Made by a program: the position numbers and the translations under genes. A stretch of DNA of 64,000 nucleotides from Halichondria panicea (Eukaryota; Porifera; Demospongiae; Suberitida; Halichondriidae): contig NC_087392.1 of the NCBI RefSeq assembly GCF_963675165.1, forward strand, positions 4,485,442-4,549,441, read 5' to 3'. A model generated the notes under the pieces. The model saw only the letters and a program-made list of their open reading frames with translations. It did not search any database and was not told where the DNA came from. Positions 1 to 11,524 of this stretch are shown here, piece by piece. The number at the start of each line of letters is the position of its first letter. Within the stretch, counting starts at the first letter, position 1.

Positions 1-1090
1 AAATTTCAATGTCTTTTGTATATAACTGTTCATTGTTACGTGTTATTGTTTCTTGATTTTCTGCTGTAATCTGTTCATTTGCTTGTATTTGCTCAGTTAA
101 AATCTGTTGATTTGCTTGTAGTTGTTCTCTAAGCATCTGGTGCAGGTCTTGTTGGGAGCTTTCCTCGTACCGTTGTGTCCTCTTGAGAGCATCTAGTGTT
201 TGGCAAAGCTGTTGGGAAGATGGCCGTTCAACATCTCTGTCTTTGAGACAGTGACGAGCAATCAGCAGTAGAGGGTGGGTTGGCTCAATCAGGTTCATGT
301 GTGCTTCTCGTCTTTCCAGTTCTGGAATCGGCAATCTAGCTTCAACTGTGCGACCTGGACTTCGTGGATCAGGAAGTTGAACAGTGTCAAATCGATCTGT
401 TGGCTTTGGAAACTGTCGAGTTGTGGTCTGAACTAGAAGCACACCAAATGAGAAGTTGTCTAGTTTCTCTGTGTACACTGGTGGTTCGTTTAGTGCCTCG
501 GGAGACATGAAGGCTGGTGTTCCCGGGCATGTGGTCATTGTGGCTAGTCGGGAGACGTTTATGTCCGTGAATTTGGACATTCCGAAATCGGTGACTTTGG
601 CTCGACTGCCTGCAATCAGTAGGACATTGTTGCTGGAGAGATCGCGATGGATGATCCCATTGGAGTGGAGAAAGGCAAGTGCTTGAGCTATGTCATAGCA
701 TACGTTGATTTGGATGTGGTATGGAATGTCTCCAGGTGATGACTCCAGGAAGTGCGTCAGACTCTCGTCCATGAGCTCCATGAGAAGAACTGGTGCATTT
801 GTATCGAGATCGCGATAGGTCCCCAAGTACTGTACAATGTTAGGGTGGTTGATACGACTCAGAAATGCACACTCTGTTTCGAATCTTCTAAACGGGTGTC
901 TATGTTCTTTACCAGGATCTGGAGCAGTCATTTGGAAGAGCACTGGATAGAGTAGCTTGGCAGCACAGGGTAGCTGGTCACACTTGGCTTTACACACTGC
1001 CCCGTAGGAGCCAGTACCAAGGATATCATTCTTAAAGAGTTGAACATTTCTGAATATGTACTCTTGTTCACTTTCTTGTCTCTCAGCCAT
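1..1090 (-). CDS. K0: kinase-coiled coil-kelch protein, N-terminal part, cut by window edge
   Basis: The frame opens at the ATG ending at 1090 (protein begins MAERQESEQ) and runs off the left edge of the window. It contains the whole kinase domain (P-loop GTGSYGAV, catalytic loop HRDLSSNN, DFGMSKF, then RPSSQQLC in the C-lobe) and the start of the coiled coil. The sequence matches 18195-19284 of K1 almost base for base; I noticed a single difference near 807, giving Tyr instead of Asp in the strand after the helix-C region. It is probably a soluble cytoplasmic TKL-type kinase, because no signal peptide or membrane segment is visible. The kelch half lies outside the window, so whether this copy is intact cannot be judged. 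Confidence 0.8.
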   Translation of the reverse strand, partial: MAERQESEQEYIFRNVQLFKNDILGTGSYGAVCKAKCDQLPCAAKLLYPVLFQMTAPDPGKEHRHPFRRFETECAFLSRINHPNIVQYLGTYRDLDTNAPVLLMELMDESLTHFLESSPGDIPYHIQINVCYDIAQALAFLHSNGIIHRDLSSNNVLLIAGSRAKVTDFGMSKFTDINVSRLATMTTCPGTPAFMSPEALNEPPVYTEKLDNFSFGVLLVQTTTRQFPKPTDRFDTVQLPDPRSPGRTVEARLPIPELERREAHMNLIEPTHPLLLIARHCLKDRDVERPSSQQLCQTLDALKRTQRYEESSQQDLHQMLREQLQANQQILTEQIQANEQITAENQETITRNNEQLYTKDIEI

Positions 1091-1385
1091 AGCTATATAG
1101 TGACTTGTTAGCAATTAAACTATACAGGAGTGTACAAACTATAGTGAATAGTTATTTGTGCATGTGCTTGTTGGGTGTTTTAGATTATAGCCCTTGATTA
1201 TAGTGATTATGTGCAGAGTAGGTATTCTAGCCGGATGTGCATCATTAATATCTATGGTTTCAAAACCTTATAAAAATTGATGGCGGTTACCTAGCAACAA
1301 AACTTCATTGAATGTATGACCTGCATGTTCATTGTAGATTTTTGTACCCCATACTGAGCACCGTCTGTCTCTCCACTATATACAG

Positions 1386-1901
<516 letters not shown>

Positions 1902-2284
1902 AGATTGGAAAATAAAAAATAAAGTCGCGTGTATACACGTCCATTGAAATCCGGGTCTCTGACTCAAACGGGATTTCTATCAAAAGATGACCGTCTTCCT
2001 TGTAGTTCATTGAATACACATTATCTATATACATCGAGCCCGTCTTATAAACAGTTTCTAATTTGTATGCTGTGTACTAATGCTGAGAACACCCTGTTGG
2101 AGGCACTAAAGCTAGAACAGCAATTATAGTTAAACACATTGGAATAGCAACCGGGGGTAGCTATAGATATCCGACCTTGAGAATCAGAAACGGTTGGTTA
2201 AGAGGCGCGCCAACTCTCCCCACACATCTAGCACATTCCCAGTTGCATATTTTAATTACAGATTTTAATTACAGTCACGTGTTA

Positions 2285-2880
2285 CTATTATGCCTTGGTG
2301 TGCATGCGCATGCAAGCGAGGTATATCTATACGGTAGTGTTTTTGTGTGTGTGTGTAGACAGACACAGACATAGACACAGACAGCTGCTCAAGGATCAAT
2401 CAAGTGCAAGTAAGAGTTTCTATAGGCTTCTAGTCATGTTTTCTTGGATCTTAATTCGTGGATTTGCAAAATAATGCTTCGTTCTCAAGTTATGCCTACT
2501 TTTGCTTACTTGGAATGCCATTGCAGCCTTTTCAGAAGAGCACGTAGCAAAACTTGTCCATGTAGTGTTGCTGCTCTACTTAGTAGTTAGCTCTGCACTA
2601 GAACACTAGCTATTGGTAGCTGCAAGAGTGAGAAGAGAGTTGCAAGCCTCTGCTGCTGCAGCCATTCATCTTAGACTTCTTTTGGCATCGATCGTTTTTA
2701 ACAACAATAATGGTCGATCATTACCCACTCGTTTAGTTCTGTGATTCTCTGCATGCATGCAGCAAAATAAAAATGTTCATCATGATAATTATAATAATTA
2801 TCATATGTGTATAAAAGCTATAGCTTTGCTTTGATACCTCCATGCACCGAGGCATCAGCACCCGCGGTGCTTTCATTAGC
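2285..2880. repeat. Interspersed repeat R1, copy 1
   Basis: A block starting near a GCGCATGC-rich end and closing near GCACCGAGGCATCAGC is repeated at 8300-8850, 26105-26700, 31004-31555 and 48612-49480, and partly near 38000-38130. The left end (TGCCTTGGTG) and right end (CACCGAGGCA) are inverted relative to each other, which suggests a small DNA transposon of about 570 bp. No coding capacity was seen. Confidence 0.55.
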
Positions 2881-3090
2881 TCTGCACTAGAACACTAGCT
2901 AGCTGCAAGAGTGAAAAGAGAGCTGTAAGGCTCTGCTGATGCAGCTAGACTGGCATCGATCGTTTTTAACAACAATAGTGGTCGATCATTACCCACTCTT
3001 TGAGTTTCCCTGTGATTCTGGATTCTGCCTGCATGCAGCAAAATTAATATGCAAAAATGTTCATCATGATATAATGTGTGCATGTATAAA
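2587..3090. repeat. Direct repeat of about 200 bp, two imperfect units
   Basis: The unit starting AGCTCTGCACTAGAACACTA at 2587 recurs at 2878. Each includes GGCATCGATCGTTTTTAACA and a GGTCGATCATTACCCACTC segment followed by GCATGCAGCAAAAT. The second unit lies just outside the R1 right end, so this is probably a partial tandem duplication of R1. The same pair is present at 26407-26915. Confidence 0.6.
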
Positions 3091-3274
3091 AGCTTTAGCG
3101 TGGCACCATGCACAGTTACAATGTTGTGCTATTGTGACAAACAAAAAAGGAAACTATATATAAAATTATCTCATTCACATAATTATAGAGACTTAGCTTT
3201 ATTGTAGGAATAGCTAGTTGATAGAATTACTAAGTATCATGCTGTTTAGGCTTCAAGTGTATAACACTTATTTA

Positions 3275-3418
3275 CAATGTGAAAAATTGCTAGGATTGGC
3301 CAGAGGAACCACCAAAAAGCGTGGAAACAAGAAATCAGACGAGAGCATAACTCCAATCCATTACAACGTCATTCACATTAATATTGTCATTTTTAAAATG
3401 ACAATATTAATTCATTAA
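3275..3418. repeat. R2 half-element with perfect terminal palindrome
   Basis: Bases 3278-3375 resemble one arm of the R2 foldback element at 6471-6900 (AATGTGAAAA, CGAGAGCATAACTCCAATCC, CAACGTCATTCACA). They run into a palindrome at about 3380-3414, with 17-base arms ATTAATATTGTCATTTT and a single-base loop. This looks like a solo arm left by deletion. Confidence 0.5.
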
Positions 3419-3948
3419 AACGTTCATGGATTATGAAATGAGAGATACAAAGAGAGAAAAGGCGAAATAAACTATCTGTCCAGCCAGTTTCTTGATGTGG
3501 CCTTTCCCTGCAGAGATTGAACATGAGTCAAAATATGTAAATTATTGCTAAACACAGGCAAACCCACTGCCAATCCTATGTAAAACCTACTGGTTTTACT
3601 AATGCACAATATTCATTTGCTTACTGCACGGTTACTTTCTCGCCATTTTTATCAAGTTCCATGTGCTTTTTGGGTTCCTTTGTTTTAGTTATTTATTATT
3701 GTGATGCTCTTAGGACGGCAGGGGCCGGGGTGTTGTGTTCTTTTAACCTTGTGGTTATTGTGTTGTATTGGTTGAGAGAAGCCATAAACTATGCCCACGC
3801 TGCTTTTTTGTACCACTAATTTTTTGGGGTGTTTTGGTCATTCGGCAATGCGTATGTGAATGGGTTTGTTTTCTATTGGGAATGTATTGGTTTTTAGAAT
3901 CATCCACTGGCAGGTGCATGCAGAAAAATGCAAAAATGTTCTTATCAT
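3419..3948. other. No gene recognised
   Basis: AT-rich spacer between the R2 arm and the MULE-like insertion. It is present almost unchanged at 27245-27774. I see no coding region, RNA gene or clear repeat. Confidence 0.5.
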
Positions 3949-3958
3949 GATATAATGT

Positions 3959-5070
3959 TAGCCTCGATCCCAGGCCGAGTTTTCGCTTTTATAACGGTTA
4001 GGCGAACAACTGGGCCTGGTACTAGTTGTCTGCGCATGCGTCAAATTTTCATTGTATATTTGTGGTCGGCAAAAATATTTAATAAATCAATAATCGAAAT
4101 TTGTACACAGAAAATGCACAGAGTGAGTACACAAAAGATGCACATAGGGAGCTGCTTCACACAAAGGCCTGGGGAGTTGCCAGTTGTGCTGCAGCACAAT
4201 TACAGTGACCCAGGGCAACTTCAGGATGATTGAATGCCTTCAAATTACATTTCAAAAAGATTTAGCAGGCTGCTGGACTTCTGTGATTCTAGGCCCCAAC
4301 TCGTAACTCAGTTAAATTTTGCTTGAGAAAACGTAGATTCTCTTGATGTCTCTGAGCTACCCAGCAACGCTCGAATGAGCAGGTCATACTCCAGTCCTGT
4401 GAGTATAGGACAATATTAAAAGAAACCAAAGATGGTTAAACCCTTACCTTAAACTGTCCAGTCTCGTCCGTTAGTATAGCCAAGAGGAGCACTGTTGGGA
4501 TAGCTGGATATTAGCCATTGCTCCTAGATCCTGTACAGAGAAGTAGACATTTTAAATAATTATGTGTAGATCTATACATATTAAATTTCTCGGTTATAGT
4601 GTCATTGTCGACGAGCTGATGATGGCAGCACCAAGTTCTCTAGCTCACACTCTTCACTTGATCCACCATATTAATGATGAAACTATATATAGTCTACCTA
4701 CGTACCGGTAGATCTTGCCAAACATGAACAACACTTGATAGCATAGCCATAGGGCCCACACAAAAATATCTGACCTTAACAAGCTTGACAAAGCTTTATA
4801 CCTCTTCCCTTGTTGTTCAGTCTTCAGAATAAGCTTCAGAGAAGAGAGAAGCTTCAACTAAGAGCCATTCCAATCGATTCCAATAATGATAAAACGGGAA
4901 CTGACTTCTAGTACACGATAGTACACGAATATAAATGTCACGAAAGTGAACAAGAATATCCATTCGTCAGAATCTGACGAACGACTGACGCATGCGCAGA
5001 CAACTAGTACCAGGCCCAGTTGTTCGCCTAACCGTTATAAAAGCGAAAACTCGGCCTGGGATCGAGGCTA
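3959..5070. mobile_element. MULE-like non-autonomous DNA transposon, 1112 bp
   Basis: The element begins TAGCCTCGATCCCAGG and ends with its exact reverse complement. Terminal inverted repeats of 85 bp (3959-4043 and 4986-5070) match perfectly by eye. It is flanked by a 10 bp target duplication GATATAATGT (3949-3958 and 5071-5080). The homologous site at 27775-27784 is empty and carries one copy of that 10-mer, which fixes the boundaries. Long inverted repeats with 9-10 bp duplications are typical of Mutator-like elements. No transposase frame is present, so it is non-autonomous. Confidence 0.9.
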
Positions 5071-5131
5071 GATATAATGTGTGTATAAAAGCTATTGCTA
5101 AGTTATGTAGCTTTGACACCTCCATGTCTTA

Positions 5132-6389
5132 ATGAGCATTTGTACACTGAATACCACCATCAGTTTGTTCCCAGGGAGGGCAGCAGTGAGGCATGATGAT
5201 CGAGGTGTTATAACATTTGACTAATTATATTCCATGATGTCATGTTGTAGTGATATATGTCAGTCTTATCTTCATTGGAGTCCCTCCCATCCACTGCCAA
5301 CAGGAGCCCATTGATGGTAACAAGAGAAGACCCGTAAACTGGCAAAGGGGCAATCTTTTCCCATATAGCTGAGCTTGGTTGGGATTGAGTTAGTTGTCTT
5401 AATGAGCATTTGTACACAGAATACTTCTCTTGAGCATCTCTATATAGTGTGAGGGTGTATGTACACATAGTCTTCACAGATCGTTGATGATGATTGAGTG
5501 GTTGGCACAGGTAGTGAGCTAACAATAGACCATTGCATGTTAGCAGTGTTTAACATCTCGACTGAAGTTAAATTTTTTGAATCACCCCATCCGCTAGCCA
5601 CTACAAGTGTGTTGTTAGCGTACACAGCTCCAGGTCCCCACCGTTCGCTTGGCATAGGAGGGAAGTGTTCGACCCATTTGTTGTTTATGAAGCTGTAGAG
5701 TTTATTACTAAAGGGTTTTGTGTCTGACCCCCCCACAGTTGTGAGAATGTCATCAACACTGACAATAGTGAAGTACTTGTTAGGGCAAGGTGGTAACTTG
5801 TGCCACTGATTGTTGCTGAAGTCATAAACAGTGTAACTTCGATATGGATTAAAGTATGCCTTGTCTCCAATCACGGCTGATGATCCTGACCTCATACCAA
5901 CAGGTGGCTCAGGTAGTGACTCCATTATAACATGATTCATTGGTGTAGCTTGCTCATCTTGCAGCGCGACTTGGTGCATTCGAGTCGATAAATGGTGAGA
6001 TTCCTCGTTCTTGCTTGCCAACGTTTGTCTCAGTTGGGTCCCTTCTCTGTCTCGTTGATCGATGGCTTGTTGGAGGGCAGCAGTGTTCTCCTCACTTGAT
6101 TGCAACTCTTGGTTGAGTCTCCTCAGCTGTCTCTCTCTGGCTCCAGCCTCATGTTGAAGGGTTGCTTTGTCTTGTTGAAGAGTTTGGTTTTCTTGTATTG
6201 CTTGGCCTAGTCTTGTAGTGAGTTGACCATTTTCAATGTCCTTTGTATGTAAATGTTCATTGTTTTGTATTATTGTTTCTTAATTTGCTTGTAGCTCACT
6301 CTGGCTGCTGTGTGTCTTTTTGGGCAATTTGTTCATCTTTCTCTCTGAGCATCTGCATGGTGCAGGTCTTGTTGGGAGCTTTCCTGGTC
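5132..6389 (-). pseudogene. Decayed kelch/coiled-coil fragment of the kinase-kelch family, copy 1
   Basis: It reads from the post-kinase linker (ESSQQDLHH) through a coiled coil (RERQLRRLNQEL) into kelch blades (FSNNQWHKLPPC, SIVSSLPVP, AIWEKIAPLPV). A 4-base insertion TATA around 5441-5444, relative to the K6 copy near 52270, shifts the frame after HPHT. An in-frame stop also follows the coiled-coil start upstream. At the 3' side a short piece from the middle of the kelch domain (GAGCATTTGTACACTGAATA) is joined directly to the normal last-blade sequence. The kinase domain is absent. A near-identical copy lies at 27836-29093, so the damage predates the block duplication. Confidence 0.85.
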
Positions 6390-6470
6390 AGTGACAGCAT
6401 GCATACCAAAAGCAAATACATTGGGACACGCGGCTACAATGGATACAGAGACAATTATATTATTATAAGT

Positions 6471-6900
6471 AGACCCACAAAAACATTTGCAATGTGAAAA
6501 TTGCTTGGATTGGCCAGGGGAAGCATCAAGAGACAAGAAAGCAGGCGAGAGCATAACTCCAATCCGTTACAACGTCATTCACATGTATACGTTAAAGTTT
6601 ATCGCTGGTACAGTTTTTCCATGCTATTTTGTAGTTTTCCCGGCCAACCCTAACACATGCATACAGTCAATATATAGCTAGGACATGCATCTTGGGGGAC
6701 AATTTAGGGGACAATTATATTAATTAGCATCATGTGATGCTAATATAATGTACCTCAGCTGTACATGCATGTTCATGACATTGTAACGGATTGGAGTTTT
6801 ACTCTCGCCTGCCTTCTTGCTTCTACGCTTTTTGGTGTTTCCCCAGCCCAATCTTATATAATTATAACAATTTTTCACATTGCAATGTTTTTGTGGGTCT
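6471..6900. mobile_element. R2 foldback MITE, 430 bp, copy 1
   Basis: The ends AGACCCACAAAAACAT and ATGTTTTTGTGGGTCT are inverted copies. Similarity continues inward for about 120 bp on each side, with shared CGAGAG and ACTCCAATCCGTTACAA blocks. A 10-base-arm palindrome ATTAGCATCA/TGATGCTAAT lies near the centre (6723-6745). I could not define a target duplication. Related solo arms occur at 3275, 16150-16260 and 27100. Confidence 0.7.
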
Positions 6901-8299
6901 TGTCCCATGCTTTTTTCAGTCAGATCGTCGAATAGAGATGTTGAAGTTAGGGGGTGGCATGTAAATTTATGGTTATTCAGGTGATGTTTAATAATCCTTG
7001 TTTTCTTCAGATCTTCAAAGGACCCAGAGACCATGTTATTAATTAGATCTGACTTTATGTAATAGTTGTACCATGGATATCTACATTTGCACCCAAAGGC
7101 AGTTCTATGTAAGGGCACAGCCCAGCCCGAGGGAATACATACAACTGCACGAGGGTAAAACCCAATACACATGACACATGCACTGGTACAGGTGGCTTGT
7201 ACTATGAAACACCTATTGATTAGAAGCTGTTACCAAACCCATTTACAACTGAGTAGTATAGTCAACGATCTCTGCCGTGCATGCACTGTGTATATACTAT
7301 TGTGTGCGTGAAGACATGCAGAGTAACTGAGTGCAACAAATTAGATCTATAGCCTATAGGAGTACCAGAGTGCAACATGTATGAGATCTGGAAAACAATA
7401 CTAATTTGTAAGACGGAGTAGCTGAGGTTCTTCTGTTTCCATGCAATACCAACATTTTTTTGGGGTAAAAAAATTCGTTTAACTTGAAAATGCATGGTGA
7501 TTTTCGTGAGTAAATTTCGTTTGACTTCATCTTGCACTGCATTGCATGCATTCGGGTAAACCACGCCTACGTTTTCGGTCAACAATCACGCGTAATTAGC
7601 TATCCACTACTATTATAGAAACCCCCACAGCTTGTTTTTAGGAATATTACGGAAATTACAGGATTTGTTCGTGCGCACACTAAATACTCACTGTATATTA
7701 CACACCCCCAAACTTGTTTCTAATATCTCGAAAAGTAAGGGGCCAATTAAACTGCCACATGTAGCGGTATACGTGGCACAACCTGCTGTTATGAACCCAA
7801 GGTGAGCAGTCAAGCACTATAACAAATCTAATAGTGTAATGGAGTTTAGGGGTCACGTATATAGTGTTTAGATCCCACTTGTGTGTGTTTAGCAGGGAAT
7901 TATGAGCCATAATTTCATACTTCCCAGGGAATTATAAGCTTGAGGGTATAAAGTACAAGTATAATTTGTGTTTTTTTTATACAGAAGCATGTGCATGTGC
8001 ATGTGCATGCATGTGCATTCAGTATCTATGGTTAGTCCCTCATCTCTCAGGATTTTGTTTAGTTAAGGAGTATCTGTCATTCAATCAATATTGCTTGGTT
8101 TCAACCCGTTGGTCCTGCTACACTCAATACCTTAATGTAATACTGGCTGATGAAAATTATGGTGAGCCAGTCTCCTAGTGTGTACTCTCCAATGCATAAT
8201 GTGCTGCAACCTGGTTCTGTTCTGGTCAGGGGAAATCAGAATGAATGTGTTGTCTAGGACCAGCCACTGTTTGTGTATATAAATTGGAGTAATTATACT
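6901..8299. other. No gene recognised; AT-rich spacer
   Basis: No open frame here resembles a known family. It contains short GTGCAT repeats near 7990-8015 and a poly-T/G stretch near 7448. It is repeated almost unchanged at 29605-31003. Confidence 0.5.
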
Positions 8300-8850
8300 G
8301 TGGCTGTAGTTATGCCTCGGTGCGCATGCGCAAGCAAGGTATACGATATTGTGTGTGTGTGTGTAGACTGCTACAGCCGGATCAATCATGTGCAAGTAAG
8401 AGTTTCTATAGGCTTCTAGTCATGTTTACTTGGATTTTAATTCGTGGATTTGCAAAATAATACTTCGTTCTCCTAGTTTCACTTACTTGGAATGCCGGGC
8501 CATTGCAGCCTTTTCAGAAGAGTGCGTAGCAAAACTTTTCCCTGGAGTATTGCTACTCTACTTAGTGCATGGTTAGCTCTCCACTAGAATGCTAGCTATT
8601 GGTAGCTCCAAGAGTGAGAAGAAAGCTGCAAGGCTCTGCTGATGCAGTCATTATCTTAGGCTTGAGCTTTGGCAACGATCGTTTTTAAAAACAATCACAA
8701 TCGTGGTCGATCATTACCCAAGTTTCCATGTGATTTTGAATTCTGCCTGCATGCAGCAAAATTGCAAAAATGTTCATCAAATTCATGATAATTATAATGT
8801 TTGTATAAACGCAGCTTTATGTTTTGTAGCTTAGTTCCATGCAGGAAGAG
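8300..8850. repeat. Interspersed repeat R1, copy 2
   Basis: It shares with 2285-2880 the ATGCCTCGGTGCGCATGCGC start, a short GT run, GTGCAAGTAAGAGTTTCTAT and GGTCGATCATTACCC. It is more diverged from copy 1 than the two large blocks are from each other, so R1 spread before the block duplication. Confidence 0.6.
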
Positions 8851-8962
8851 AGCTTTGTGTTAGTGGTGAGGAGTGGCCCCCTTCCCCTTTGTAGACTGTT
8901 ACCATCAAAGTTCCTGGTGTGTTTGTCAATTTACATTGCCTGAGGGCAATACCCATTGTCTA

Positions 8963-10199
8963 CAGTGGCGGATCCAGACAGGTTCCATGGGTTCAACGGA
9001 ACCCCCCATTCACACAAGAAACACTGGAGATCAACCTATATACCATGCATGCATCCAAGCTAGCTAGCAACTCAGCTTGAATGATCGTGATCTGTAGGTA
9101 CTAGTCATAATTGATATGTGGGCAGGGCTCTGTAATGCGCATGCTCATTGCTTAGGAAAAGTGTGTGCCCTGTCATCCTCCTCTTCCCACCTGAATGGCT
9201 CAATCTCGATGACATAGACATCCCTCTACGTCAGCGCCACTTGACGTTGTCCTGTGCCATTGATGAAGCCATGCACCAAAACCTCTTGGACACCTCACCT
9301 TCAACCAGAGCTCGTGCTTTGGCAAACTCGTCTGCTCTACTCCATGCTGCATGGAGATTGGTTGAACGGGGTGCCATCAGATGTGCTTGGCCTCCACATG
9401 CAGGACAAGGAATTCAACAGCTGCTTGAAATATTGGCTCGGCATCCCTCTCCACAGTGCCCCCCACCTCTGCCCAGCATGTCGCACCTTCGCAGACGAGT
9501 ATGGTGACCATCAAGTTGGCTGTGGCGGAAATGGAGACAGAATCACCCGCCACAATGCGGTCAGAGATGTCATTTTCTCAGCCGCTCAATCTGCAGCTCT
9601 CGGACCATCCCGCGAGGCCCAAGGTTTAATCCCAGAATCCCTGTCAAGACCCGCTGACGTCTTCCTCCCAACTTGGCAAGGTGGCAGGCCCGCTTGCCTT
9701 GGACGTCCATGTAATATCACCGCTCCAGCAAACCCTCATTCATGAAGCTGCCTTCTCCCCTGGACACGCCCTAGAAGTTGGAGTTAGGCGCAAGCTCACC
9801 ACCCATCTACAGGCCTGCCGCTCCATAGGTGTAAACTTCATTCCCATTGTGGCAGAAACACTAGGAGGTCTAGGCGAAGGAATATAGGTGCCATCGGAAA
9901 TGCCATCGACCGGAGAGTAACCATGACATCCTCCACCAAGAAGCACCTGTTTCATCCCCTGGCCATTGCACTTTGGAGAGGAAATGCCTGCCTGTGGCTT
10001 CATCGCCAACAAACTTTACCTCCTCCAGCGGATGGTATCCGCTAAACTGTATGCCCCCCCCCTCTTATCTTTTGGCCTGTTGCTTTTGTACATTTGTACT
10101 GTTTGATATTACATGAAAAAAAAAGGAAAAGTGATGACACTTTTTTTGTTTTTTTACTATTTTGGAATCTCCCTCTTAACATTCCTGGATCCGCCACTG
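8963..10199. mobile_element. hAT-like MITE with CAGTGGCGGATCCAG ends, interrupted by a LINE fragment, copy 1
   Basis: The terminal inverted repeats are CAGTGGCGGATCCAG and CTGGATCCGCCACTG. GTCTA occurs directly outside both ends (8958-8962 and 10200-10204) and may be a target duplication, although hAT elements usually give 8 bp. The uninterrupted relative at 44283-44549 is only 267 bp in the opposite orientation. Comparison shows that bases 9163-10123 are a later insertion inside the MITE. Confidence 0.8.
9163..10123 (+). mobile_element. 5'-truncated LINE fragment nested in the MITE, copy 1
   Basis: A 961 bp insertion ends in an A run and is flanked by the 10 bp direct repeat AGGAAAAGTG (9153-9162 and 10124-10133), the mark of target-primed reverse transcription. 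Frames within it read GDWLNGVPSDVLGLHMQDKE, then CPACRTFADEYGDHQVGCGG, then GDRITRH, and in another frame LALDVHVISPLQQ. I recognise this as the part C-terminal to the reverse transcriptase of a retrotransposon family common in corals and sponges. The reading is broken by frameshifts, so it is a dead fragment. The C/H-rich segment (CPAC...GDH...GC) could be a zinc-binding motif. Confidence 0.75.
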
Positions 10200-10204
10200 G
10201 TCTA

Positions 10205-10653
10205 TTGTGGTTTGTGTTTGTCAATTTTGCCACCAGATTTGGTTAAAGCAAATTTCTTTGTTAGCTAAGCCAATGTATTCAACAGTATCCCCCACTTATG
10301 CAGGGTATTGGTAAGAAAATGGAGGCAATATTGTTCCTGTCCCACCTCTATCAGCTGGGTCACTTCCTTGTCGTCCCTAACCCCTCCTCCACTATAGGTA
10401 CTCGCTAGGGGAGAGGAAACAAAAACTATACACTAGATAAGTTCTGTTGTAGGGGCGTATTAGTCCCTTGCATGGAACGACCCATAACCAATTTAGATAG
10501 TAGCTATGATGGAAATAGCTTATACATATTTTAGCTTACAAAATTTGATTGAGCCAAATTTTTATGTTTTCTCCCTGTATACAGTTCACAGTTTTTACTA
10601 CACTGCTCCCCCCCCCCCACACATGCACACACACACACACACACATTCCATAG
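10205..10653. other. No gene recognised; intron-like spacer
   Basis: This stretch ends in a C-run and a CA-run (10610-10645) immediately before the helicase exon. The same poly-C/CA polypyrimidine arrangement precedes the other AKQIM exon copies and probably served as their acceptor tract. Confidence 0.5.
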
Positions 10654-10868
10654 AGAGTGGACGACTTGGGTGCCTATATATCCACCAAGACCAGTACGTA
10701 AGACAGGCCAAGCAGATCATGACACCCTTCACACTACGGAGTCACAAGTGCTGAGTCAGCTCACGGCCAAGGTGTCCAGTACGGAGCACTATCAGCTGAC
10801 ATAGAATAAGTGGACGTTGTACAAGGGCATGGCAGAGAGGTCAGTCAGGGTCAATTAGGGCTGACATG
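10654..10868 (+). pseudogene. SMARCAD1-like helicase exon remnant (AKQIM exon), copy 1
   Basis: After a mutated acceptor (CCATAG) the block reads in pieces as RQAKQIMTPFTLRS, then VSSTEHY, then WTLYKGMAERSVRVN. This matches the segment of SMARCAD1 with the pattern AKQIxKPFILRR, then a leucine-rich KQEQLYxGLF stretch. Frameshifts, an in-frame TAG in GACATAGAA and a donor changed to GTCAG make it nonfunctional. The downstream neighbour on the minus strand is the kelch fragment at 12315-13190. Confidence 0.6.
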
Positions 10869-11074
10869 GTCAGTGCCTGCAAGGGAATGTTGTGTGCCGG
10901 TTGGAAGAGTGTAGGTAGTTTGTGTTGTGGGTTAAGAGAATGGTTTAGCTAATGTGCAGAAGATTGCTTCCGTTCACAGTCCCTCAAACATTGTGCTGTC
11001 CTCAATATTGTAGCAGATGGTTGTTAATTCGGACCTGCTATGTTAACATGTACATTTTTAACTCTTAACATAAT

Positions 11075-11524
11075 CAAGAGTGCATAAGAAGAGAAGAGTG
11101 TCGAACTACTGATGCTTCTACACAAACACTGTACACAAAGTAACATGACATCCTGTCAATTGCACGTGAGCAACTCGCAATTGATGACGTTTGAGCATAA
11201 TTACGCAACTGCACAAAGGTTGTTAATAGTGAGTAAAGAGTGCAAGTGAAGAGGATCAACTCGACTATTGTCTCTATTTAGATGATTTTTGTGAAGAGAT
11301 CGTCTCCTATCAGTGTGCAGTGAGCAGCTCCACAAGCTCTGAACGTTGAATGCGAACAACTAGCTAGAATTGTTCGATTACCATACTCCTAAAAACGTCA
11401 CTGTTAACATTTATACTAGGAGATTACTATTAAATTTACGATACTTTATCACGTGCGAGTCAGGTTACTTTGTGCACAGTGAAGTATCAGTAGTTCGACA
11501 CTCTTCTCTTCTTATGCACTCTTG
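11075..11524. mobile_element. Foldback MITE, 450 bp, copy 1
   Basis: Imperfect inverted repeats of about 80 bp start CAAGAGTGCATAAGAAGAGA and end with the complement. A 7 bp ACATAAT lies on both sides (11068-11074 and 11525-11531). The homologous position near 38955 (TTAACATAATTATTGCAC) is empty and has one copy, which supports insertion. No coding region was seen. Confidence 0.8.

Noticed and set aside
9740-10012. Minus-strand 90-codon frame in the LINE fragment (also at 32443)
   Set aside because: Antisense to the plus-strand retrotransposon coding sequence; no independent support.
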